Below are positions 49,720-62,200 of a stretch of 64,000 nt of DNA, in pieces. Location of the stretch: NCBI GenBank assembly GCA_027625915.1, contig JANTQA010000070.1, positions 8,561,001 to 8,625,000 on the forward strand. Direction: 5' to 3'. The notes beneath the pieces are model-generated. The model worked only from the letters and a program-made list of their open reading frames with translations. It had not been told where the DNA came from and ran no database searches. The position numbers and the translations under genes are program-made. Source of the DNA: Anaeramoeba flamelloides (taxonomy: Eukaryota > Metamonada > Anaeramoebidae). How positions within the stretch are numbered: position 1 is the first letter of the stretch; each line of letters starts with the position of its first letter.

Positions 49720-50050
49720 TAATAGAATAGAGTCATCCCTTGGATTTTTTCTCTATTCTTTTAAAATTTCAAATCAAAAAAAAAGTCTTTAGCTTTTCCA
49801 GAATTCAAAAGAGTAGAGTAAAATATTTATTTTATAACAGTCTTTAAAATTTTAAAAAGTAGTAGTGATTTTCTTGAGGTTATCTAGTTTTATTTGTATA
49901 AAATCAAAGTTGTGAATAAACAGAAAACTCAAGAAAGCCTAACTGTATTTTTTTTTTTTAATCTATGAAATAGAAAGAAAATTTATGAAATTTTTTATTA
50001 ATTTCTCAAATTAAAAGAAAGTTAACGTAAGTTTTCCATGGTTCACTAGA
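49720..50050. repeat. Nested palindromic repeat (copy 3)
   Basis: Contains two gaattc-type half hairpins (AATAGAATAGAGT ... CTCTATTCTTTTA and CCAGAATTCAAAAGAGTAGA) and a degenerate version of the longer palindrome (ACTCAAGAAAGCCTAAC, GAAAGTTAACGTAAG). A plus-strand LINE fragment begins close behind. Confidence 0.6.
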
Positions 50051-50360
50051 ATTATGTAAAATTATTTTAAATTTTATAAAAACCTAATTAAAATAGAGAT
50101 TTAAATGGCAAGTTTCAACTACAATTTACAAATTAAAAGATATTCGAAATTATTTAAATAGATATTAGTATGTGATGAAAAAAAAAAAAAAAATATTGTG
50201 AGATATTTAAAAAAATAAAAAAATTTAGATATCCATAAAGATTTTGAACTTTTTCTATGTAACTTCACGGCCTATGAAAATAATTGTAAAACCAAGATAT
50301 CTGAATTAAAACAAAAATTAATCAATCTAAAATATAAAATAATAATAATAATAATTTTGA
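50050..50360 (+). mobile_element. Decayed LINE 3' fragment
   Basis: Reads DIHKDFELFLCNFTAYENNC then KTKISELKQKLINL, matching EDLDHFLRNFHAYENN of the 21370-21770 copy and HFLWNCTCYKK of the 34640 copy. The surrounding frame is broken. Confidence 0.55.
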
Positions 50361-50505
50361 TATTAAACAAAAAAATATATATTGATTTGTTTAATATCCT
50401 TTGTGAGTAATATAATTATTTTTAAGTCTTTAACAAAATTAATAAATTAAAATTTCGGAATTCGGGTGTATAAGAAGGGATAATAACTCCTCCCTTAAAT
50501 AATAA

Positions 50506-50536
<31 letters not shown>

Positions 50537-51639
50537 CGAATAAACCTCAAATGATTTATTCCTTCTTTTCAATCAGCAAAAATATATTATTGAAATTGGA
50601 TCATTTCAACTTTAATTTATAATTAAAATAAATCCATCAATTTAACTTTCTTTATTTCTTTATTTTAGAGTAGCAATAAAAAAAGATGCGATTACAAAAA
50701 AAAATAATAATAAATAAATCAAAAAAAAAATATTTGAGAAAAGAATTCAGAGGCAAATTATCAACATACTAAATATTTTTATTAAGATCATAAAATCCCT
50801 GTTTCAAATCAAACATTTACTTTTTATTATTTGTTTGGATATATCATTTGGTTTATTACACAATCGTATCTTTAGGAACAAATCCAATGTTGAAGTTAAC
50901 TCTTTTAACCTTTCTGTAAAAAATAAATTATAAATTGATTGTTCAGGGTTTCACATTTTTTATGAAATTTGTGGTGTTTTTTTTTATAGACAAAATTTTT
51001 CCCAAAAAATCCTCAAAATATTTTATGTAAAATTTTTACGATTTGATTTTTAATTTTAAGACTTTGTTTTTTAAGAGTATATTTTCAAGTATTCAACATT
51101 ATATTTGATTATTATTATTATTGGTTTCTTGGATTATTTCCTATGCAAACTTATTTAAAAAAAGATATTTGACTTATTATAATTTGAAACACAATTTTGC
51201 CAATCACAGTTCGTCTTTTGTTAAAGTATATTACTTTTGTATTAAATACGAAACAATACACATTATAGAATATTAAAATTGAAAATTTTGAGTTCGATTG
51301 AACTACTAATTTCATTAACCTTTCATCTTTAAAAATAAAGTTTGTTCACAATATAACCAAAATTTCTGAACTTCTAATTATTGAGTTTTTTATGTTTAGT
51401 AGTATAACCTTTTTTAAAAATCCCTAGCCAAGAAAAAACGGTGTTATTTGTTGGTAAGAAATTTTAAATAAACATAAGAATGAATTTTAGTTTAATTCGT
51501 CCTGAAAATAATTACTTTGTTAGATAATAACTAACCATTCAGAAAAGTTTGTATTCATCTAATAAAACTGAAATAGAGAAAAGAAATAATTATGATCATT
51601 ATTATCCTGTCATAGATTTTCTAGAATTTAAAATAATCA

Positions 51640-51900
51640 AGTAAAATCCCTGGGATTTTACGTTATTCTTTTGAATTCTGATAAACCTAATGAAAAGTGT
51701 ACGTAGAGTAACTAGCTTTTCCAGAATTCAAAAGAATAGAGAAAAATCTTTGATTTTACTCAATTCTAGCAAATTCTGGAAAACCTAACTTTAAGTGTTA
51801 TAGATTTTTTTACTTTTTGGAATATACCGAAAATTTCATAAAATTTTCTGTTTATTTCAAAAATTAAAAAAAGCCTAAAGGAAAATCAAAAAACAAAAAA
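51640..51900. repeat. Nested palindromic repeat (copy 4)
   Basis: Two facing gaattc-type hairpins (CCAGAATTCAAAAGAATAGA with its complement near 51760) followed by the AT-rich inverted block ending AAAGCCTAAAGGAAAATC. A plus-strand LINE fragment follows at about 51920. Confidence 0.65.
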
Positions 51901-51919
51901 TAGTTTTTTCAATTTATAT

Positions 51920-52210
51920 CAAATAAATAATTCTTTAATAATCAAAATAATAGGTTATCCATTTGAAAGATATTTAGTAAATTCTAAATGTTTTTTAAAT
52001 TTATGATTATTACCATTTAACTGTAAAGAAAAAATTTATTCCAAATTTTGGACTATTAAATTCGAAAATAATCTTAATAGAACTTGGACAAAATTGTATT
52101 TTTCAACTTTAATTTTAAAATATCTTTGTAAAATAAATAAATTGATCAAAGATCTTTTATTAACCAATTGTTTTTATAATAAGTGTAGTTATCAAAAAGT
52201 AAAAAATTTG
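51920..52210 (+). mobile_element. Decayed LINE fragment
   Basis: Reads KIYSKFWTIKFENNLNRTWT then KLYFSTLILKYLCKIN and LTNCFYNKCSYQKVKN. FWTIKFENN parallels FWSIRLNFEKNN of the 21370-21770 copy. A TTTAATAATCAAAATA leader is shared with the copy at 34640. Confidence 0.5.
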
Positions 52211-52767
52211 TAAAAGTTTAATATATATTTCAAAAACTTTTTTCATAATCATGTAGGTTAAAGAAAACGAAAAACACACACAAAATAATTGACATTTTTT
52301 TATTTTTATGATTCCTTTTTTGTACAAACGAACCTTCCCTAAATTCACTTTAAAAATCTCCTTTGTTTAATTCACAAACCAATTTATGAAGTATCTTAAA
52401 TATTTTTCTGAATAAACTTCAAAATTAGAAATTTTCATTTTTATATTTCCATAAAATCCTCTTTTTTGATCATAATAAAAAAAAAATTTAACTTTTTACA
52501 ATTTTCAACTTGCAATTCAAAGAATTAAGATTTCCCACAAACAACAAGTATTGAAATTGTAACATTTTCCTGAAATTTCTCCAATTAAAAAAAACCAATC
52601 TATTGTCCGTATTTTAACGTTCCTTTTAAAAAACGCTAACAAAGTATTTTTGTTTTCTCTCATCAAGAGTATCGAAAAGAGATTTTTCTAATTCGATTGT
52701 TGTTATTTTTTGTCTTTTTCCTTTCTTTGCAATATTCTTTTTTTTTTTTAATAAAAGACATCAAAAG

Positions 52768-53241
52768 ATGAGCAACATTACGGAAGGTTTGTTTTTTTTT
52801 TTCTTTTTCATAAGCTAATTTTCAAAATTTTTTTTTTAATTTCTACAAAAATAATAAAAAATTCCTTTTTTCAATCACAACAAAAATTACAAATTTTCAA
52901 AAAAAAAAAAAAAAAAAAAAAAAGATAAACAAATACTCAATTTGTGGAATGTTGTAATCACAAAAAATAAGAAAAAAGCTGATTCTACTCTCAGCTTGGC
53001 ACACTCACAAATATTCCTTACTTGTCAAAAAAGATCTGTTTTTAATAGCTCCAAATACAAATCATTTCACTTATATAATTTGCTCTCGATCATTTCGCCA
53101 GACTTGCTTCATGTACGATTATTTTTTTTTTTTGTTCTTACCTTCTCTTTTTTGAATTTCCTTTCATATAAAACTCTTCACCTCAACTGAAATTTCCCAA
53201 AATTTGGCAACTTTTTTCTGTTTTTGTTTTTTGAACTTTTT

Positions 53242-53277
<36 letters not shown>

Positions 53278-56200
53278 CTCTCCTTCACCTTCACCTTCTT
53301 CTTCTTCTTATTTTTTGACTTTTTCTGAACAAAATTAAATAAAAACTCTATTACTCATTAAAGCTTGAATTAGTTTTCCCTTCAATAACAATTCTGATTG
53401 AAAGTAACAAAGCTAATGAAATTATATTGAGAATTATGTCTCAAATTCACTTAATCAAATATGGTTTCCCAAAAAAACAATTTCCTTTATTTGAAATTTT
53501 GCCAACAAAAAGAAAAACACATTTAAAACAACAACTCCAAGAAACCTACAAAAAATTGAAATCAAGTAAATTATTCCGTTTGTTAAAAAAAAAAAAAAAC
53601 ACTCACCAAAACAAAACTTCTTAATACAGCCAAGAAATTTCTAAAATTTCTTTACTTGTTAAAATTTACTCCAAACATTAAATTAATTTTTTTTTTTTTA
53701 ATGTTTCTTATTTCTCTTTTTGAATGTGGACAACAACAACAACAACAACAAAAACAACAACAACAAAAACAATAACGATAACAAATAATTCACAAACCTT
53801 TCATTTCTTTCTTTAAAGAACCACCGATTGCGGGGGGATTTATTGAAACATACAAATCGCAATGCTTATACTTAAATCTTCCAATAAACGAATTTTTTCT
53901 TGATCTCATTATGACACAGCAAAAATTAAAAAAAGGCATCCATTATCTTAATTTTTCAACTATGCCAGAAATGTTGATTGACCAATCAAAAAAAAATGAA
54001 AAATCTCTTGACTTTGGACCAATTTTCCATTCTTTGAAATATAATAGCTGGTTTACCAAAATAAATATTGAATCAATCCAAAATAAAGAAACCATTTCAC
54101 TTTTAGCAGAATCCTTACATAAAAACCGCACCCTGACAACCATTTATGCAAGTAATACAGGCTCAACAGAAGGATTCTCAAAATTAGGTAATTTTCCTTT
54201 TTTTTGAAAATTTCATCCAAATTTGAAATATATTTGATCTAAAAAAAAAAAACAACTTTTGTAATATACAATCCCCTTTCACAAGAACAAAAATTATGAT
54301 TTATTTTTCTTAAAGATTTATGAAATTCATTTTAAATATTTTTTTTTTATCGAAAAATATGAAAAAAGAAAAATAAGATAAGAAAAGCTCTTTTGAAAAT
54401 AATTATTTTATCTATTATCGTTTGGAGTTTGAAAAAGAGTTTCATATACTGTTATTTTCCAATTAATAAATGAATATTTTTATTTCAATTTCCAAAATGA
54501 ATATTTTATTATTACTGCTACAATCAAATTAGAAGAGGAAAAATTTTCTCTTGGAGTTAACTAAGGGTGTTTAATTTATTGTCTTATAATATCATTTCTA
54601 AACTATGTTATAAAGATCTTTGGATTTTCTTCAACTTATAAACCAGAAAAATATTTTGGATTGTGAACTAAAAATTTTCATTTTTTAATTGGAAAATAAT
54701 AGTACTTCCAAGGTTATAAGAAGGTTAAAAAACACAAAATAAAGTTTAGGCATTCTGACAAACAGTATGTACTATCTTTTGATATTATCTCTTCTCTCCA
54801 ATAAAAACAACAATAAAAAAAGTTTTTAAATCTAAAAATCCGTTTTAGAAACATTTCAGGTGCATATTATTAAATTTCAAATTTGGTCAAATTGAATTTT
54901 ATCGTATTTTTGAAGAGTTTCTTGATTATTTTCATCGGTATGAGAGTTTTTAATGGTTTTTAATGTCTGTGAGAGGATATATCAAAAAGATTATTTTCTG
55001 ATTGGTTGTATTTTATTGCTTAAATTGTAGATCAAATAAAATATTGAAAACATCAATACTATATATTTTTAAAAATTTGTTCAAAAATCCATTTCTTAGC
55101 ACAAAAAGTTAATCCGAAATTTTTATTCCTTAAAACAAGTGACACAAGCCTAATTCCTCTCTTAATTATTTTGTTTTTTCAAAATCCATCCAAATCATCC
55201 AAACCCATCCAAACATACCTTAATTTACCCGATAAAAGTTTTTTTAAATACCTACAACTAATATATTTCAATAGAATTGACTATTTCAATAAAAAATGAG
55301 AATTTGACCAATTTTGAAAATTTACCAATTTTGGAAAGTAATAATTTTCTCATTTCAAGAATTTGGAATTTAGGTATGACAAAAATTTTTGTCTTGTATT
55401 CTTTTTTCAATTCACTGGTGTCCCTTTCACTAATAACTACCAGTTAAACAAAATCATTTCAAAAAAAAAAAAATTTACACTAAAAGAAAAAGGAATTAAC
55501 CATTACTAATGTTTGTTTGAAACTGATGAATAAAAAAAAAATCTATTAATAAATAAAAAAAAATTTTCAATGTAAATTCAAAAACTATTATTAAAAAAAG
55601 AAAAAGATATTGTTTGAAATTTCAAACAATTTTAAGAAGTGTAAAAAATCATTTTAAAATTTTTTTTCAATAATCTACATTTTTATGATATAAATCCCAA
55701 TTCAAAATTTTCTTAACAAGAAACCTAAAAAAAAAAACAGCTTAAAGGAAAAAAGATCTGAAATCCAAATAATTTTGAATTGTATAATTCAGCACAAATT
55801 CTTCTCAACTCCAATAACTCTAAATATTTTTTCTTCTCTATTTTTAAAATCTTTATTTTTTATTTCTTCTGTTTTTTTCTTTATACTCTTGATTTCAATT
55901 ATATTTTAGAAAACTAAATCAAGTTTAAAATGCTTCTAACAGCTGTGTTTATCCACTCTTTGAATTTAGACGTGACAAATTTAGTCACTTCAAAATTCTC
56001 TCTTTAATATATAAACTGCTTTTTAACATTTAATACTTGACAATAAATTCAATTAGACTTTTTTTAATAGAGACATCAAAATTTATTTTTTGAAAAAAAA
56101 ATCTTATTAAATAAATTATATGGGGAATACTAAATAAAACTATTAACAAATTGAAATTTGAACAATTATTTATAATTTCCAGTACCCACAAAATAAAAAA

Positions 56201-59200
56201 TACATAAATAAAATGTCTAGTCATTACTGTGAAAAATAATTTTATTGTAATTGAAAAAAAAAAAATTTGTAATTTTTCTGAGTTCCTAATACCAATTAAA
56301 AACTAATCAACCCATGGTGTACAATCGATCTCCAAAAATCAACAATCAAAAAAGAGTACATTTTTAGAAAAAAGCGCCAAAGAGCGACACTCAATTTCCA
56401 ATTAGAATGGTTAGAATATATAATTTTGAAAACAATACTGCTAGAATCGAAGTGTCGCTCTTTGGCGCTTTTTGAGATCTAGAAAAGATTTTTTTTTTCC
56501 ATTTTTTTCATTTTTCAAATCAGTTCATTTTTATCGAAAGAATTAAACAAAATCCTTACTTGTTCAAATTTAGAGTGGTTATTAAACAACTACAAATTGG
56601 ATTAAATTGAACCAAATTGATTTTGTGCTGAAAGAAAATAATTTGTTTCAAATTGAAGAAATTTAACCATCTTTGGAAATATAAAATCTGAAAACTGATG
56701 ATTTTTTTTCTTATAAAATTTGAATTTTTTGAAATTGGTTATCACTTTTAAACTTTTATTTTTTAATTTGGATTTTTTGTGAAAATAAGATCCTAAGAAA
56801 TTTTTTTTTTTAATTTTTACATTTTGTTATCGAAATTGAGATACTTTCAACTTATTTTTATTTGTTTGAATTTTCAACCAAATAGATCCAATGGAATTTT
56901 TTTTTGTTAATTGAATTTTTTTTGTCAATCAAAAGAAGGGCAATTTTACAATACCCTGTTTAGTATCAGTAACTCCTTGGGTATGGAGCAAAAACACGAT
57001 AAGTGACTAGACCCTTCAAATCAAAAGAAAAAAAATGTTGTGTTTTAAAATTTAACAAGAGAGCAAAAAACAAAAAAATTTTATTAATAAATTTTTTTAA
57101 AATATCACGCCAATAATTATTGATCGATCGAATGATTAGACATCATCAACTCATTTTTTTTGAGTTTACCTCTTTCAAAGAACTCAACATTAACATAATA
57201 TCAATCATTTAAAAAAAAATTCATAGCGAATGTAAACATATTACGTATTTGAATAAAAAAATAAAATGAAAATAAAAACAGAAAAGAAAAAAAATGATAA
57301 AATTGTTTAAAAATCAAAATTATTTCCAAATTTCAGTGAAATTGTATCACTGTAATTCTTTTAAAGTTTAATTGTTTTAAAATTTTGAATTTTATTTTAT
57401 TTTATAATTCATAAAATTTGTTTATAAAATTCAAAAATATCAATTATAACGAGCCGAGGTGCTAAATTACTTCAATTTATAATAAGCTTGCAAATAAACA
57501 AGATTAACAAAAAAGAAAAAAAAAAAAAACTTGATAATAAACACCAATTTAATAACTGTTCACGGGTGAGATAAAATCTCGAATTTGTAATTTTTGAGGG
57601 GCTATAATTCCTAATACAATTATACCAGGATACTCACTGTTTCTATATCATGTGAATTTTTACATTCCATGCAGTACATTTTAAACAAATTCTCCTCAAT
57701 GGTGAAGATTTGAAAAGATTAGTACCATCCCGATTTTTTTTTGTCATTATCATGTTATTATTTCATAATAGTTTAATTTAAATTTTAAATCATATTTATT
57801 TTTTGATCATTCCGCTTTATTCTTAATTAAAAAAAAATAATAAAAAATAATATATGTTTATAATAAATAATTTTAAAACCATTTATAGGGCAAGCAATAA
57901 AATTAAATAAAAAATCAAGTCTTGAAATTTTGGATATTTCGAAACATCATTTAAATGATAAAGATATAATTTTATTAATTGAAGGGATTTCCAACCTTCC
58001 AAATTTTAAAGAATTAAATCTGGATGATTGCCAAATTACTACAAAAGGAATTAATCAATTATTTACAATTATGAAGAACGGACGACGTATCCTATCAACA
58101 ATTACAAAAATTTCAATATCAAACAACTCTGTGGGGAAGGGTGGTTCAAAAAGTAATATCATTATTCATTAATTAATTTTTCGATATTTATTTATTTCGT
58201 ATTAATATTTTATTCAATTCTTTAATTATTTTAAAAATATAAAACAAATTATTTTTGAATTCTTAATTAGGTATGAAAGAATTTTTAGAAATAGTATCTT
58301 CAACAAAAAGTTCATTTAAAGAATTATATTTACCAAATTGCAATGCATCATTAAATATAATATTGGATTCATTTGAAACAAAGCATTCAATAAGTCATTT
58401 AGATATCTCTAAAAATTCGTTGTCTTCAATTGATGATTGCCGATTATTAGCAAATTTTATTAAAAATTCTTTTCTTCTTTCAACATTAAAAATTTCAAAT
58501 TGTAAAATAAATTGTAAAAATTTAATGATTATTTTAAAAGAAATTCAAAATAACAAAAAACTTGATGAAATTTATTTAGACATTAGTAATAATCAATTAG
58601 GTAATTAACTTTTTTTTTTTTTTTAATTATTATTATTTATTCTTCTTAAAAATATTAATTAATGAAAACATTTGTCAAGGATCTCAAGGTATAATGTTTA
58701 TTTTTTTATCAATCAGTCTACATTTAAAGCAAAATTTTCATATTAAAAAAGAAAAACAAATCAAAGCTGTTCTCCAAAAAGCAGAGCAAATTTATTTTTA
58801 AACTATCTTTATTAAACTTAATTTCTAATTTTAGTATTCAAATATCCAAAATTGTTTATACATCATAAATTGATTTTTCACTATAAATTAATTTGTTTAT
58901 TTGTTGGGCATTACTTTTAAAAAAAGATATCAAAGTTTCTGATCTCAATTTCATATAATATTTTAAAAGTGTGAAAATTGGTAATTATTTTTTTGTATTT
59001 TGATAATAAAAAAAAAAAAAAAACTATTAGAGGTTTAATCTTGATACAATTTTGAATAGAATGGAAAAATTATAAAAATACATTTTATTATTTAAAAAAT
59101 CATGTTTGGTATCTTTTTTATCATATTGCCTATTTTTTTAATGAAATTGTTCATGCCTTGTTTTGAACTTAAAAAAATGAAAAATTTTTTTTTTTTTTTC

Positions 59201-62200
59201 GAATTATTGTCAAGAACATATTTCGAAATACAAACAATAGTTACTGATTCAATTAGTAGTAATATTCATCTTAATTTAATATTTACCGGTTTACTAATAG
59301 GACTACTTCCAAAAAGAAAGTACTATTTGAAATATAAAAAAAAATTCCCCACTTTTTTGGAAATACACTATATAAAGTTATATTTATAATCTCATTTTTG
59401 AGTATACTTATCGATTTTTGTAAATCTTTATTGCAATTTTCATAAATATAAGATTATTCTAATTTTTTTTTGAACTTTTTAAATAATTAATGTACTAAAA
59501 AATCAAAACCAAAACAAAAACAAAAACTTAAACAAAAACTTTTATAACAATAATAAAAATAAAACAAAAAAAAAAAGGGTTTGAGGGTTCAAAATTAATT
59601 GAAGAAAATTTATTAAATTCAAAAACAATCTCTTCACTTATTGTGGATAATTGTGAATTTAGTTCACCTGGCCTTATCTTAATGCTAAATAAAATAATTG
59701 AAGTTGATTTTTTAAAAACTTTATCTATTTCTAGCAATTTATTAAAAAAAGATCAAAATTTAGAAGAGATAGGCAATTTGTTAGCAAATTATACAACACA
59801 AACAAAAAAATTAAAATATTTATCGATCTGTTCCCAAAACAAGCAGCCTTCTTTTGGGTCTCATTTAATACCATTATTTGAAAAACTTTCTACTAACAAG
59901 ACATTAGAAACGTTATATATCCAGGATCAAGAATTAAATGATGAACATTTTAATATTTTATTAAATAATTTAAAAGAAAACAAAACCTTGACTTCGTTGC
60001 ATTGGGAAAACAATAATATTACTTTAAAGGGTATTTCAAATTTCATTGAACTGCTAAAAAATAATAATACAATTTATGATTCGCCAATTAAACTTAATAA
60101 GCAAAAGAAAGTCATTAAAAAAAATACAGATGAATTTAACCAATATATTTCTTTGATCAAATCTCATTTAAAAAAGAATCAAGATCAAGAAAATTTAAAA
60201 AAAAGTAAAGAAATGTCAAAAAAGCAAAAGAATTTCCAGAATTTTGAAAGAATAAAGAATAACAAAATTAAAAAATCAAAATTATCCAAAATAAAAAAAA
60301 ATTCGCCAAAATCACCAAGGTCGCCAAAAAAAAAATCACCAAGGTCTCCAAGATCACCTAGGTCGCCAAGATCGCCAAGATCGCCAAGGTCACCAAAATC
60401 ACCAAGATCACCAAAATTGGATTTAAGTGAAAAACCAAAAATTGTTGATCACATCAAGCAAAGAATTATTGATCAAGAAGTGATTTTAGATACTTCCGAA
60501 AAGAAGAACAAAAAAAGAAGAAAAAAAAAAAGGAATTTAAATTTTGTTGAAATCAAATTACCCAAAAGTTTAAGTGATAAAAATTTTGTACGAAAAAAGA
60601 AAAAACGCTCAAAAAGCTTTGATTGGATCCCTTTAAATCGCTTTTCAATTTATTCACCATTTAAATCGGGATCTAAAAAAATTAGAAGGCATTCATCTAC
60701 AGACCCAAAGAAGTCTGGGAATAGCAAAAATAATGATAATAGGAATCGCCATGGTTCTGTTTGTGTGACAAGAAAGGGATCAGACAATAGAAACAACCAT
60801 AGCAAAACCATGATCACGAAAAGGAATTTTTCAAAATTGTCAAAGCAACAACAAATTTTAGATATCAAAATGAATGAAAAATATAAAAAAATTTTGATGA
60901 AGGGCAAATTGAAGGATATCCAAAAGTTGTTCAAGCAAAGGAAATTATATTTAAATATGATCGAACCAAAGACAAAATCAACCCCGTTGCATCTAATTTG
61001 CGATCGGGGTGATGAGCAAATCTTATCTTATTTGCTTTCAATGATCAAGGAATTCCCCGGGTTGATTGATCAAAGAGACATCGTTGGGTTTACGCCATTG
61101 CATCGGATTGTTGCATCAGAAACGCCCAACAAAAGCTGTATCTTGCTATTAAATGACTATGACGCAAAGATCAATTCTGTTGACAAACGCAAATGGACGC
61201 CATTGCACTTGTGCCTTAATAGATTTTCTCGTGATTATGATTTAAAGCGCTCAGAGATCGTCAACATTCTGATAACCAATTGCAAGGCCTCTGTTAATAT
61301 TACCGACTCCAAGGGAAATTCGCCCCTGCATATAGCGAGCTCGCTGGGGTTTTTGCCGGCAGTGAAGATAATCCTAGAGAATGGGAAGGCAAATATCAAC
61401 CTCCCTGACAATAAAGGCTTGACTCCTTTGCATCAATGCTCCAGAAACGGGCATGTCTCGTGTGTCCAATATTTGCTGAAAAGTGGCGCAGACATCACCT
61501 TCATTGATTCAAGTGGTAAAACTGCTTTAGATTTGGCAAGACTATGCTCGCAAAACGAAGTTTTAGAAATACTTGACCAGAATTATTTGCAAAAGCAAAA
61601 ATTAGTTTCAAATATTATCTTCGATTTCCAACCAGAATATAGAAGACATTTTACAAAAACTAATTCAATGCTGAATTCGACAATATATTTGATTGATAAT
61701 GAAAATAAAAACAAAAATAAAGACAATAATAATAATAATAATAGCAACAACAATAATAAATTAAAAGAAGAAAAGATCGAAAAAAGTCAAAAAGTCAAAG
61801 AATATTTAGAAAGTTTGTATTCAAATGAAAGCGAAAGCGAGATTAACATCAACAACAATACTAATACCAATATTAATAATAATAATACCACCAATAGCAA
61901 CAACAATAGCAATAACAATTTAGTTTTATCAAGCAATTTATTGACTACAGATACTGAGAATGAAAACGAAAATGCTTTTTCTTCAAATGTTGAAGATTTT
62001 GAAGAGGTTACTGAAATTAAAGAATTTACTGTTTGTATCTTGGGTCCAAAGAACTCTGGAAAATCAAAACTAATTGAACGGTTTTTAACTTTTTTATATT
62101 CGCCAACTTATGTCCCGACCATCGAATCCAAAGTACAAAAATACTTATTAATCGGAAACGAACAAGTTTTATTAAATATATTGGATGTATCAGGCGATGA

